DNA from: Hypomesus transpacificus
Lineage: Eukaryota > Chordata > Actinopteri > Osmeriformes > Osmeridae
NCBI RefSeq assembly: GCF_021917145.1
Contig: NC_061081.1
Coordinates: 6,880,777 to 6,944,776 of the forward strand
Direction of reading: 5' to 3'
Length of the DNA: 64,000 nt
Shown: piece by piece, positions 25,396 through 36,942 of the stretch
How the letters are laid out: the number at the start of each line of letters is the position of its first letter
Position numbering within the stretch: the stretch's first letter is position 1
Program-made: the position numbers and the translations under genes
The notes under the pieces: model-generated
What the model saw: the letters and a program-made list of their open reading frames with translations, nothing else
Databases searched by the model: none
What the model was told of the DNA's origin: nothing

Positions 25396-26105
25396 ATATT
25401 TCAGTTTTTCCAGTTTGAATTCAGTTTGGATATGCTTTCATGGCAATAATTGGATCAATAAAATTTGTTTAAGAAACATTTGTCTGTGAAGTGTAATAGT
25501 AAACATCAACATGTGCTTACCAACACGTTGCCTTTTTACCAAATCATGTATTTTCTTTAAAAAACATTTAGCCTACTGCAAATGCAAAAAGGAACACTGG
25601 AACGTCATTGCATAAACTTAAGGATACACTGATGAATACATTTAAATTTAAGGCTTTATAACGTCTTAAAAACTGCCATATTTTCATCCGAGGTATTACA
25701 TTTCATTTAGTCGGGTCAAAAAAGGTTATACCCTCGGTTAATTTCCAGAAACGCTGTCCGCAGAAAGTGACTACAAAGTAGCAAAATAGTTGAATTAAAG
25801 GGGGGCTTTGACCTCCTAATTAAGACTTGGACCCCCCCAAAGTAAAAACCACAGGTCAGGGGGATCGATACATTTATATATTGTTCTTACCTGTAATCGT
25901 AGATATTACTTTATACGCCTTGGAGAAGAAGCTGACCTCCCCAATTATCATTGTATAATTTGCACTCTGTTTCTAACCAAACTAAAGATAATCTTCCTGA
26001 GTTAACAAGCGTTTGGCGGAGAGGAAAGACGATATTTATGAAACTGTGAAGGTGAAGTCCCACATCTCACATGACCACAATGTAACTTAAGTTCAAATAA
26101 ACAAT

Positions 26106-26200
26106 TTGGAAAATTGGATTAGAACCCAGGCTACTACAGTACTGCCCCAGCATGTCTGAAAGAGCATGCACACTAACCCAGTGAACTAACAGGGGAGCCC
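26106..26200 (-). mobile_element. tRNA-derived SINE head, minus orientation
   Basis: On the minus strand it begins GGCTCCCCTGTTAGTTCACT, with an A-box-like TTAGTTCACTGGGTTAG and a B-box-like GGGTTCTAATCC about 60 bases later, the spacing of a tRNA head. The structure is not a functional tRNA because the acceptor arms do not pair and the body continues as repeat. Confidence 0.5.
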
Positions 26201-26247
26201 TGCTAGATAGACCTATCGATATTAAATGTTGAGTGGAGATTGTCATG

Positions 26248-26605
26248 ATCCCTGACAGCTCAGTGGTAAAGGATGTGGGCTACTGTTTGAGGGGTTTTGT
26301 GTTTAAATCTGGCTGAAGGATCTTCTTACAGCTCAATTTTAGTTCTTTGGCTTTATAAACTGATAAAGGTACATTTCTTTTTAGACCCATGGTTGAGCCT
26401 TTCCTGGTGGGAAAGTTGGGTACCTGGAAAGACAGTTGGGAGAGGGGATCTGACCAGTCGGGGAGTGAGCTGCGGTTACAAGGATCTGGGTGTGATCTGG
26501 GTGTGTTTGGCACTAGGCTCTGTGCTGGTTTTGAGCCCAGGTTGTTGTGGTGTAGGCCCTTGTTCTAATTTAATATATGCTTACATAAAATAAAAAATAA
26601 AGTGA
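26248..26605 (+). mobile_element. tRNA-derived SINE, plus orientation
   Basis: Starts with a CAGCTCAGTGGTAAAGGATG A-box region and a GTGTTTAAATCTGG B-box region. It continues through an unrelated body and ends in an A-rich tail (AAAATAAAAAATAAAG, 26586-26601). Together with the copy at 26106-26200 it makes a head-to-head SINE pair 50 bp apart. Confidence 0.5.
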
Positions 26606-27568
26606 ATCGATGTGAATTGCTAGAAGACTGAATCGCAATTCATATGTGAATCGATTTTTTCCCCCACCCCTAGAACTTAGTGCTGAATGAAAGTAGATTA
26701 GGTTACTAATGTGATTGCTTTATCTGTTAATTTAAATGAATGCTTTTTCAATTACTGAATTCATTGAAATACATTTCAAATGAATAACATTTCTTTTTTG
26801 CGTTGTGTAGGTCTTAAATTTCAATCTTTATGGTCTTAAAATGTCTTAAAAAGGTCTTAAATTTGACTTACTGAAAACTGCAGGAATCCTGAATTTAAGT
26901 TAGCACTTCAGTACAGAATTATCTAAAACAAAGAAAGCTGGACTAAATTCTTATTGTCTTGATTAAACCATCCAATGATCAAGGTAACTCAATATATAAA
27001 ATGTTTCTTTTAATGTTTTCATTATTAAGGCACTTTCCACTGTTGATGGTTTACACAATTTCACAGTTCAAACTTGTCTGGTTTGATTTCTATATCTACA
27101 TTCTCCAAATCAAGCTGTAAATGGACAGTCAACTGAATTTATATCTAGAGAAAATACTGGTAAAATATTGTTTAAAGAAGCATCAAACAAGGCCCCTCTC
27201 ACCAGTTATAAAAAAAAAAGGATTGAATCCCAAGTTTGAGTCAGACTAATATTTGAAAAGCCTTCTACATTGCTTATGTTGATTCAGCATTAGGAAATGA
27301 GATGGCAGGTTAAATAATCTCAGAGATCCTTGAGATGGAAAATACCATCTCAAACCAGTGTCCTCAGTTTATGTCTTTTTTTTGTTTCACATAAGTAACT
27401 TGTGACCTGGGACACAAGATTGCGATACGACATCCTTAGGGTCACAATCAGCACTGTACACAAAACATATGCAATATATGTCTGAGGTATTTGACGCATG
27501 TAAAAATGAGCATTATTTCTAAATACAAGACTAGCAAACAAATCTCAAAAAGGAAAAAAGCTTTGAGT

Positions 27569-27574
27569 TTTATT
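27569..27574 (-). terminator. nek6: nek6 polyadenylation signal (candidate)
   Basis: AATAAA on the minus strand (TTTATT on plus), about 430 bases past the nek6 stop codon. It is the best-placed canonical signal I found for the nek6 3' UTR. Confidence 0.5.
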
Positions 27575-28007
27575 TATCCACACCTTCACTACATAGCATA
27601 GAAAAATTGGAGAAAGCACACAATTAACCTGTGAGACAGGGAATCGATTTGGAATGCAATCCCTGTCACATCAAAAAGTCCACCATGATGATGTACCCCC
27701 TGTGACGTCATGTTAGTGCTACGATACTCTTTCTCTAGCTAGAAATCCAATCACTACCATCACTTCCTCAAATTACTGTGACACTTGGCCTGAAAAAGCT
27801 GTTTGCCGTGACCACCATAGCAGTAGAGACTCCACAGGCTTTTGACAACAAATCCCAAGCAGCTCTCTTTATGGTCTCCTTGATGTCCCTGTGTCTTAAT
27901 CACTGAGAGACATAGGCTGGAAGTACAGGCTCCAGTGAGACCAGCAAAGGCTGGAGTCATAGACCAGTTGACAGAATGGAGACCCAGATGGAGGGATAGC
28001 CTTATAT

Positions 28008-30965
28008 TCAGGTGCTGGCAGTCCACAGCTGCATCTGTTTGGCAATCTGCAGAACAAAGATGATGTCTGGACGTTCGTCTGGCTCAGGGTTGATGCACAT
28101 GCTGACCAAATCTCGCAGCTGTTGACAGAGTTTGAACAGGGTTATTCTTGCTATGGCATCACATTAGTCGTCACTTTAGTACATGTAAATGAAAACCAGT
28201 AAACTTTTACTTTGCATTACTTCTTGTCCTCCTTTGATCATTAAAGGATCTCACAGAAAACTAAGAAAAGTCCTTTCCTCTACACAATTTCACTGTGAAA
28301 GCTCTGGCTTTGATTCTACATGTCTCTGAATCTTGAATGTCATAAAAAGTTAACCATTGTGTTATTAATATGAATTAAAAACCAAGTACACCGTTTTGGA
28401 CATGCTGTAGTTTAGATTGTCGACCAGCGGACTTCCAATGTGGCTTTAAGTATCAAGCCTCACAAAATATTTGTACAGATGAAGGTTCCAGCTTGTCGAT
28501 GCAAGTCACAACTGTTGTAGATCACCACTCCTCCTCTGAACCACTCCACACACAGTGAACCGCTCCACACACAGTGAACCGCTCCACACACAGTGAACCA
28601 CTCCACACACAGTGAACCACTCCACACATAGACCCCAGAGTCTTGAAGGGGAAGTGTGCAGCTGAGTCACACACGTAAAGACCAGTATTCAGAAAGCTGT
28701 GACACTATGACCTTTTTATCACATGACATTTTGGCATTTCAGCCCATGGCATAATATTGGGATTACAATGGCTGTCTCTGTCAGCTGTGGAAGTGTCGAT
28801 TAGCGATGCCTACGAGAAAAGTTTCAGTCAGTGCCATGTTCCATCAGCCGTTCGGAGAAAGTAACTATCTGAAGCCAATCAGAGTTGGTGAAAAACACTT
28901 CTGTATGTCTGCACGTCCCCCCATGCTTGTCATTAAACCTGATTTTCTGGAGTGACTCACTGAATGGCGACATGAGCTGTTTGAGTCCTGACCTTTACAA
29001 GCCAAAGCAGCCTGTCACATGAGCCTGTCACTTAAATCGTTGAGGAAAACAAGGGAAGAAGAGATTCAAAACAAGATGAGGGCCACTGAAAAGATGAGGG
29101 GCTTTATCCATCTGCTCTTTCTATGACTGAAGTTGGAACAGAGCATCCGTTAAACTAAAATGTAATGCGTCATCTGAATCTAGAAGGACAAGAAGAAAAC
29201 ATCTCTGGAAGTGTACAGTACATTCTATTGGTGCCTTCATAGCTAAAGTTGGTTGCAAGATTTTCAACAGTGATATAATCCTGTCATTATTTGTGTATTG
29301 TAGGATCTTGTTATACCAGATCATACTGTCAGTAATTAGCAAGCTTCAGCCAGCAGAAGACCACGTTACCCAATAGTCTCAATAGAATTAAGCATAAATG
29401 ACCTTACTGAAAAGGAGCTAGGGGAGGGAGACTGTTGTGGGTAGCTTTTACCTTTGCAGAGTATTGGTCGGGTGGTAGTGGAGGATAGTCACATTGCTCG
29501 ATCTTCTGGCACAAAGAGAGAAGGTTCATCTTGTCCGCGTAGAATGGACTGTGCAACGCAGCCATCTAAAAACACAGGGAGAAAAAATAATTGTCAAGGT
29601 CTGAAATTGAAAGAGCATACACTCTTAAATATAAGTATAAGAGAAATAATTTGCCCTCTTGTCAAGTGCCACTTGAAGCTACATTGCATGTATGACCATT
29701 TTTAAGAAAAACTTAAGCAATTCAGAAATATTTACATTCTTACGTTTTCATTCCTTTTCTCCAAGCATAGACAATAATGCAGTGAGTCTAAGATTTACTT
29801 GGGGAGATATATCATCCACATAATCAGCCAACACCAAATAAGCAGAGGAAAGAGAGAGAGAGTGACTCTGACACACACACTTTGGTGAGTATAGAGAGGA
29901 AAAAAGAGTCAATTGGAGGCACAGTTGGTGCTATGGAAATTGCAGTTGTGTATGCTCCTACCATCGCTATGGAGGTATCTGATAGATAAACAAAATGTCT
30001 GTGTAAATAGCATGATTACTTCTAAGTTCTCTATAGATGCAATACTTTAATGCTAACCATAATAGTCAAAGCTTTGCTGATGCCTTACTCCTGATCAAAT
30101 GAATCCATTCACAGGATATTATTGTAAATATGAAACCTGATTTATTTTCAAAGCAGTAGGGAAGAAGAGAGTGAGTCAGGGCTCAATCTATCAATTTAGG
30201 AGATGGCATGACTCTTACTTACTAACTTGGTGTTGGGAGGGAATGGTTTTAAAATGAAGAAATATATATACAATAAGGATGTGTTTTAGAAGAGTTCCAT
30301 AGCAAACATGACAGAGAGGAGAGAAAACAAGATAAATTGGGTCATTTTCTGTCAAAGCTTTCTGAAAAGATGAGTAGGGAGAGGAAGATACAGTAAAAGG
30401 AGTGAAGGATGAACAGGACAACATCCTGGATTGAGTGGCATATGGAGAAAGAGGAACAAAAAGAAGATATATTGAGTGCAACATTCCATGTGGTGGACTG
30501 CTGAGACATCCACGGACGTGAAAGGGGAATAAAGACAGTCATTCAGACTCCTACCCTAGACGGCACAAAGACTGTAACCCCAGGGAAATAACCAGACTGA
30601 ATGTCAAGCCCATTACAGACTAAGGGAGTCATTGTTGAAGACAGTTTAGTATCTGTGGCTGATGAATAGACATTCAAAAAATGGAACTGCGTGAGTTGTG
30701 TTGATAAGATGGTTCTCCAACTCTCTCTCTCTCTCACACACACAGATGAAAATATGTTTATTTGATATACACACACACATACAAAGAGTAAACAGAAAGA
30801 ACATAGAACGTCCGCATAGACATCCGCGTATTTTAGAGACAGCATGCTTTAGACCTGAGCTAGCACAGTTTTTCCATGTTCTTACATTAGAAAAAGATTT
30901 ATCAGGAGTTGAGAGGGGAAATAGAGACATGTCTCACAGTATTAGTGTTTCACAGTAAAACAGTG

Positions 30966-31014
<49 letters not shown>

Positions 31015-32330
31015 TATTTGGTTTCCTATATGAAGTCCTGCAGCTCCATAACACTGTACATTATACTGTATATGCTCATTACATTTTAATATATATAGTA
31101 TTTGACATGTTTACGTAGTGATTGTGGAAACCACAGTGGGCCTACCTCATACAACAGACATCCCAGGGACCAGATGTCAGACTTGAAATTGTAGCCATTC
31201 TCATGGATCCTCTCTGGAGACATGTAGTACGGCGTACCCACTGTGTCAAAAAAAGATTTGGATCTGATTTGGATCGGGAGTCAGATGATAAGCGGTTAAG
31301 GAATCGGACTAGTAATCTGAAGGTTGCCAGATCAATTCCCAGCCGTGGAAAATTACGTTGTGTCCTTGGGCAAGGCACTTCACCCTACTTGCCTCGAGGG
31401 GAATGCCCCTGTACTTACTGTAAGTCGCTCTGGATAAGAGTGTCTGCTAAATGACTAAATGTAAATCTGTCTAATACAGTCATCTAAATGATTTTGTACT
31501 AGACTATAATGGGAGAATAGAGAAAGAAGGCAGGAAGTTATGATTGTATATAAGACAACCAGTAAAGTACATGCTGATAGTGCACAGAATATATATATTT
31601 TTTTTTCATTTGTATGTCCGTTGTTGGCTATGGTCATAGTGACGTGCATCTGTCTATCTGACAGCAGATCCACAGAATCATTGGCTTCTTGAAGAAAACA
31701 AAACAAACATTTGACGTGTTTCCTTATTGGTTGATGGGCGTTAAGAAGTATGTATTACCTAGTGAGTGAGCTGCAGTATGTATTACCTAGTGAGTGGGCC
31801 TGCAGTATGTATTACCTAGTGAGTGAGCTGCAGTATGTATTACCTAGTGAGTGAGCTGCAGTATGTATTACCTAGTGAGTGAGCTGCAGTATGTATTACC
31901 TAGTGAGTGAGCTGCAGTATGTATTACCTAGTGAGTGGGCTGCAGTGGTCTTGGAGCTGAAGAAGCGTCCTAGTCCCAGGTCTCCCAGCTTCACCTCTCC
32001 AGTGGCTGTGATGAACACATTGGCTGGTTTGATGTCTGGAGTGAAGAGAGGACAAGCAAATCACACACACACACACACACTTACAGTCAGAGCGTTCAGG
32101 CTACTTCATCTTGTCCATTGAACAAAAGCTAAAGCAACTTGTCTCCGACTCCCATACAAGGTAACCTTGTATTCATGTCTTAAAGATAACATGCATACAC
32201 TGTTGGATGGCCCTGTCTCCTTGATGATTCAGAGTCTTGGCAATCAAGATTCTTGGTGTACGTGTGCTTTTTTGTGTGCTTGTTTCAAGTGTGGTGTGAG
32301 TGTGTGTGTATTTGCATGTCTGTGTGTGTG

Positions 32331-32367
<37 letters not shown>

Positions 32368-35265
32368 CGGGGGTTTTGAACTTATGTATGTGACTCCTTC
32401 AGTTGGGAGATCTGTGTGTGTGTCACTTCTGGCCAGTGCTAATGTTTGCCCTGCCACTGAACCGGTCTCTTTCCCGTGAGAGCCTGAGCCACAGCAGCGT
32501 GGCAGACCACTGTCATGACAGCTCCACTCACAGACACACGTTGTGGAACCTTTTCTTGACAGCCATAAGAGGGCATTGGATGACTGACCAGGGCATGGGG
32601 TAGAGAGGACATTAAAAGAGGAGAGGAAGAGAGTGAGGGCGAATGAAGTAAGCATGCAGTAGGGAGTGAGCGGAAAGTAGGTAGGAATCTTTAGAAAAAG
32701 ATCGATGTGAAGGAGAGTGAGTGTGAAAGGGGACAGGGGCAAGGGAATGAATGTGGACATGAATGAAATTGTGGACAAAGGTACTGAATGAAAATCAGTG
32801 AGACACACAATGGGTTGTGAGACACATACTGAGTTGTGGAAAAAGGAAAAACATTTAGGTGAGTGTGAACAGGAGGAGGAGAAGTGGAAGAAAGGTTGTT
32901 TACCACGGTGCATTACTCTGCGGGAATGCATGTGCTCCAGGGCACTGCACAGCTGGACAAAATATTTCCATATTGTCCTCTCTGGAATCAGCCGTCGCTT
33001 TTTCTTGAAGTACTGTATGGAAAAAGAGTCAAAAAGGATGGTAAAAAAATATACAGTTTACTGAGGTGGCTCTCTTACATCAACACGCTTTTTATATAAT
33101 ATTTTGTGCAAATAAATAAACAAACATCAACACGCTAACTTAATTTTTAGTCTTGGAGTTACCATTTCACCCTTTTGTTGCCTCTGTTTCAGTCGTTAAT
33201 TACAATCCACTTCAGGAGGCTGCTGCCTTACTACTGTATATATGAATTACCCCTGAACAGAGCCAAGCACCTAATTTAGACTAATATTGCTTATTAACTG
33301 GCGAAAGTTGTGACCAAAACACTGCTTGTATTTTTGCATGTTTTTTCTCTACATTTCTTCATGTTTTTGAAGAGAAATATGTTTTAATGATAACTCTGCC
33401 ACCAGCAGGATATTGGTGGACAGAGACACACATTGCGGTTTAGGTAGGGATCAGTGGGATTAGACACAGGAAACACAGGAAAAAACAAGTGACAAGAAAG
33501 AACATGGGAACGAACACAAAGGAATGTGTGGAAAGTAACAAAATTGATGAAAAAACTGAAAAGAAAGACATGGAGGGAAGTAGGGAGGAGACAGAAAGAA
33601 AGAAAGAAACCAGAAAGGAAACAGAGAAAGAGAGACTCTATAAAAGAACAACTGTATACATACAGATCTTATACATATATTTTAGTTCCAACTGATAGAT
33701 ACACACTCCTGGTCCTGTCCTTCAGTGTCGCATGGTGGGAATGTGGGGCATGACCTCTGACCTTTATCATCTGAGAGAGGTCACCAGCATCGGCCAGCTC
33801 CAAAACAATGTTAAGTTTGTTGTCCTCGATGAAGGAGTCCAGGTACTTTATCACGTTAGAGTGGTTCAACTGCTGCAAGTGACCACAGAGAGAGAAACAG
33901 ACAGAAAGAGAGAGAGGGGAGAATATACATGGATTCAGCTCTGGACTTTAATTCTCTGTTTAGTTTACTCATAAATATATGACTTGCAGTAATGGATTCA
34001 AAGAAGTATAAATTAATAAAACATGTATTAAATACAAGGGGACAGACGTAGATCTCTGAATCTCTGAGGAGATTCTACTGACATCTGCTTGTTCTACTTG
34101 CAGAACAGAAAACCATTATGGTTCAGGAGCATGTTAGGTCTTCCTCTACTTTGGTTTTAGAAGCACTGTGTTTGCACTGTATGTTGAAACACAGCACTGT
34201 ATGTACTTGTACTGTACATTGTAACATGGCATGGTGAGACAATACAAGCAAAGGCACGTCTGATTGTGAAATTCTGATGACTATATTAACCAGGATCATT
34301 ACACATTCTTGCAAAGCTCTTACTGTAAATCCCCTGCAGCACATACTGCAGGCAGGACAAAGACACAGTCCCAGGCTGTGTATGCTTGCATGTTTTAACT
34401 TGTACGGGCAAATAAGTGCAGACAAGGTAGAATAAATGACATTGTCTAAACGTTTTTGAGTAACATATAGTATACATGTTTCTATGTCTATTTTGTGCAA
34501 GCAATAATTACGTTTAGGTATGAGTTTCTGCATGTTTCCAAATATGCGTTTTTGCACAAAGCTACTGCATGTAGTGAATACTATTGTTGAGAAAGAGGGG
34601 GACTCAGTGAATTACAATGTAGACTTTCCTACCTGTCTACTGTGACAAACCTATGTGTTTGTCACAGTATAATGAACAGTATGATTGTCTGCTCCCACAG
34701 AAACAATCTATGGGGTTTAAAACAATGAACGTTCCATCCGGACACCTGGTCTAGGGCTGTGAGGTATGGGTGACTTCAGTGTACCGTTCCACCCCTACTG
34801 TGAGGTACTCATAAGGTAACAGGACTGCCTCCATCCTGACAGGGGTCCTCGACTACCAGATGCACCTTTCAAGTCCTGTCATAAACTCATCTTTACCGCC
34901 TCGCTGACTCGCTGACACAAAAAACAAATGTCTCCTGAGTCTCTACCACTGATAATGACAATGAACGTGTCCCCTTATAAGAAAGTGACCTGTGAACTAA
35001 TGTCACTTGTAAAAGAAAGAAGAAAAAGACAACTGTCAGCCGAGCTGCCAGTCAGTGGATAGGTTGGAACTTGCGGCAGATGGGGCGAGCCTGATTTAAT
35101 TTGCTCGTTAACACGAAGCGACCCTGACAGGTGGGCGGGATTGAGAAACTGACTGGGGGGGTGAGGTGGAGGTCACTACTCCATCTCTACAACTCCGCCT
35201 TCCTCTCACAATGATTCGGGCACTCTACCTTTCTAAGCACTTTATAAAGGCAAACACGCATAGCT

Positions 35266-35297
<32 letters not shown>

Positions 35298-36038
35298 ACT
35301 ACCACCACCACCCCCACAAAAGATGAGTGATGTGGGTATGTGTGCTAATTTACAAATAACTATACATTATTCTATCTACCGAACTCACACACACCACAAC
35401 CTTCCGCTGCGGAGCACACACAAGACACCATCATACAGCACACATGTTGAACCATTTTTGACAAACTCTCTTTTAAGCTCTTTCCTAATCAACACTATGA
35501 GTATGTGAACGTGTGGCTGCTGGTTGATATGGGTTTATGAGGAAGCAGGGAAGATTTTGGGCTGGTGTCCGTAATGACATACCTTCAGCAGATCAATCTC
35601 CTTGATGCAGTCCTGGCGCGCCTTAGCGTCCATCATCTCAAAGATCTACAGAAAACAAAGACAATGACGTTGGCTCAAGTGTATAGTTGAGTTGGGTGCC
35701 ATGCGTTTGAAACAAATTACTACGAATTGCAATGCATCCATATCCATCTACTCATTCATTGGTTAACACAATATTGTACAAAGGTGACTTTTTAAAATGT
35801 ATTTGTTATCTCTGATCGTCGTGACAAGAACTCCCTTACCGCTCAGATAATTGACCAATTACAGCAGAGAGACACACCCAATGACACGTCCACTATCTAG
35901 TACCTGGACTTTCTTCAGTGCCACCTGGTGTCCCTCCAGCAGGTAGGTGGCCTTGTACACTTCACTGAACTGGCCCCTACCAATCTTTTTTTCGATACGG
36001 AAGTTGGCCAGTGTGCAGCAGTACTGGTAGCTTGGCAT
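28008..36038 (-). CDS. nek6: NIMA-related serine/threonine kinase NEK6, 8 coding exons
   Basis: Mitotic kinase activated by NEK9 that supports spindle assembly and cytokinesis. Coding exons in transcript order: 36038-35904, 35645-35583, 33872-33762, 33012-32904, 32035-31928, 31240-31146, 29565-29452, 28118-28008; phases close to 281 aa. Visible: P-loop GRGQFSEV (20-27), VALK lysine 42, the tyrosine of VIKY that holds NEK6/7 in an auto-inhibited state, HRD 138-140, DLG (not DFG) 158-160 as usual for NEK6/7, activation loop [34 protein letters not shown] and SQMIKYFKK favour NEK6 over NEK7. Human NEK6 is 313 aa. The start used here (MPSYQYC, A at -3) gives a shorter N-terminus; the exon extends upstream to 36044 with an in-frame Arg-Asn, so another 5' exon may add residues. 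The exon ending at 31928 abuts a minisatellite of its own donor site. Confidence 0.95.
28541..28631. repeat. 19-bp tandem repeat, about 4.8 copies
   Basis: The unit CCACTCCACACACAGTGAA (or CCGCTCC... in copies 2 and 3) is repeated head-to-tail in the last nek6 intron. The A/G alternation is the only inter-copy difference in the full copies, which indicates a recent expansion. Confidence 0.95.
30968..31012. repeat. (TA)n microsatellite in nek6 intron
   Basis: Pure TA dinucleotide run of about 45 bp, 134 bases downstream of the nek6 kinase exon 31146-31240 in the transcript direction. Confidence 0.95.
31270..31466 (+). mobile_element. tRNA-derived V-SINE-type element in nek6 intron
   Basis: It has a tRNA-like head with GATAAGCGGTTAAGG (A-box region) and GGTTGCCAGATCAATTCCC (B-box region). 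The body contains CCTTGGGCAAGGCACTTCAC and the conserved tail TAAGTCGCTCTGGATAAGAG...CTGCTAAATGACTAAATG. This head-body-tail order is the usual V-SINE-like layout in fish. It is nearly full length and fairly intact. It lies antisense to nek6 and begins about 30 bp from the acceptor of the exon ending at 31240, so the branch-point region is partly SINE-derived. Confidence 0.8.
31748..31944. repeat. 28-bp minisatellite overlapping a nek6 exon end and its splice donor
   Basis: Seven head-to-tail copies of a unit beginning GTATGTATTACCTAGTGAGT: 31748, 31776 (29 bp), 31805, 31833, 31861, 31889 and 31917. On the nek6 (minus) strand each unit holds the last 17 bases of the kinase exon (TGCAG...CACTAG) followed by the donor GTAATACATAC. 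The true exon ends at 31928 inside the last copy, and copies 2 and 7 share the exon's GGGC variant. The other six copies are duplicated donors inside the intron. Confidence 0.95.
32333..32367. repeat. Poly-G run (35 G)
   Basis: 35 consecutive G, then CGGGGG, inside a nek6 intron; on the transcribed nek6 strand this is poly-C. It can form a G-quadruplex on the plus strand. The exact length is uncertain because homopolymers are error-prone. A long proline-rich frame across it on the minus strand is an artefact. Confidence 0.95.
35268..35297. repeat. Poly-C run (30 C)
   Basis: 30 consecutive C in the second nek6 coding intron, so the nek6 transcript carries poly-G here, able to form RNA quadruplexes. 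Exact length uncertain. Confidence 0.95.
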
Positions 36039-36234
36039 GTTTCTCTGAGTGGAGAGGACATACAGAAAACCATGTTAAAATCAAAATAGTGACATGCTAT
36101 AATGTGTATCGGCCTGCCCTAACTTGGTGTGTGTGTGTAGTCTTGTAAGTGTTGGTATGTCTTTTGCAAATTGGCTCCAAATATTGCTCTCCTTCTCAAA
36201 ATTACCAAAGTGAAATATGTACATCAGTTGCTAG

Positions 36235-36764
36235 CAGGGCCGGACTGGCCATAGGGGATACCGGGAGAATCCCTGGTGGGCCGACGGGGTTGGGATGGTC
36301 CAAAACACCGGCCCACTTCCATTACCAACCGGCCCTCTGACATCGCCAGCATCTCATATTATTTCACGTCACAGCTTGAATACGTAAAAATAGTTCTCAG
36401 ACCTTTTGAGGTCTAGATTCACTGACTGATAATTATACTGCTCCTTGCGATCTGTATTTACACTCATGGTGCCGATTTTTCAAAAATGTTCTGACCTGTC
36501 TTCTGAAATGTGTTCTTACGGACTTTACGTTAAACGGAAGTTTAACGTAAGAAATTCAACATATATGATGTAATTTCTTTGTAATCATCCAAAATAATGC
36601 TAAGTGTATATGGGTATTTTTCCAAGTAGGGCAATGACTGGTCGACACGTGCGATCGATGCATTTAGTGGACAACGTGTTTTGAGTGGGCCGCGCACCGT
36701 TTACTGAGTGGGCCGGTCTGACAGTAAAACTCCCGGGCCACTTTTTCCCCCCAGTCCGTCCCTG
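36235..36764. mobile_element. Non-autonomous hAT element with 8-bp target duplication (530 bp)
   Basis: Terminal inverted repeats are CAGGGCCGGACTGG at the left and CCAGTCCGTCCCTG at the right (one mismatch in 14). The copy is flanked by a perfect 8-bp duplication GTTGCTAG at 36227-36234 and 36765-36772. CAGGG ends plus an 8-bp duplication are diagnostic of the hAT superfamily. No transposase frame fits in 530 bp, so it was mobilised in trans. It sits between the first nek6 coding exon (191 bp away) and the TATA box of the reductase gene (138 bp away). Confidence 0.9.
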
Positions 36765-36902
36765 GTTGCTAGCAACAGATTAAAAAGGTTCAAAGGTTTG
36801 AGCCTAAGGCACATCTAGTGGTAGAGCACAAGGCAGCATGCTCAACTTTCAAATGGTCTTGTGATAAGCTATATCTCTGCTCTTGGACCTCATCATGAGG
36901 GC

Positions 36903-36910
36903 TATAAAAG
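36903..36910 (+). promoter_or_regulatory. TATA box of the reductase gene
   Basis: TATAAAAG lies 33 bases before the ATG at 36943. With a normal TATA-to-start distance of about 30 bases the 5' UTR would be only a few bases long, unless the real start site is elsewhere. The other genes in this window have no comparable TATA box, which fits an inducible or tissue-specific gene. Confidence 0.55.
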
Positions 36911-36942
36911 CAGCCCTAGTTTCTGAGGGAAATCTGTAGGTC

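Larger units (their letters stand above)
25460..27568. other. psmb7-nek6 tail-to-tail intergenic region
   Basis: About 2.1 kb without genes between the two polyadenylation zones. It carries two SINE-like elements in opposite orientation (listed) and, near 25745-25860, a CTGTCCGCAGAAAGTGACTA-type segment with C-runs. That segment resembles the interior of the hAT element at 49603-49851 and is probably a decayed relative. Confidence 0.5.

Noticed and set aside
26106..26605. Functional tRNA genes
   Set aside because: Pol III box-like words are present, but acceptor stems do not pair and the sequences continue as repeat bodies, so they are SINE heads.
31748..31944. Regular short repeats resembling a CRISPR array
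   Set aside because: The copies are directly adjacent with no unique spacers, in a vertebrate intron. It is a minisatellite.
32173..32931. 252-residue minus-strand open frame with a long proline run
   Set aside because: It starts inside the end of a nek6 kinase exon, reads through its donor into the intron and is proline-rich only because of the poly-G run at 32333. There is no family similarity outside the short exon part.
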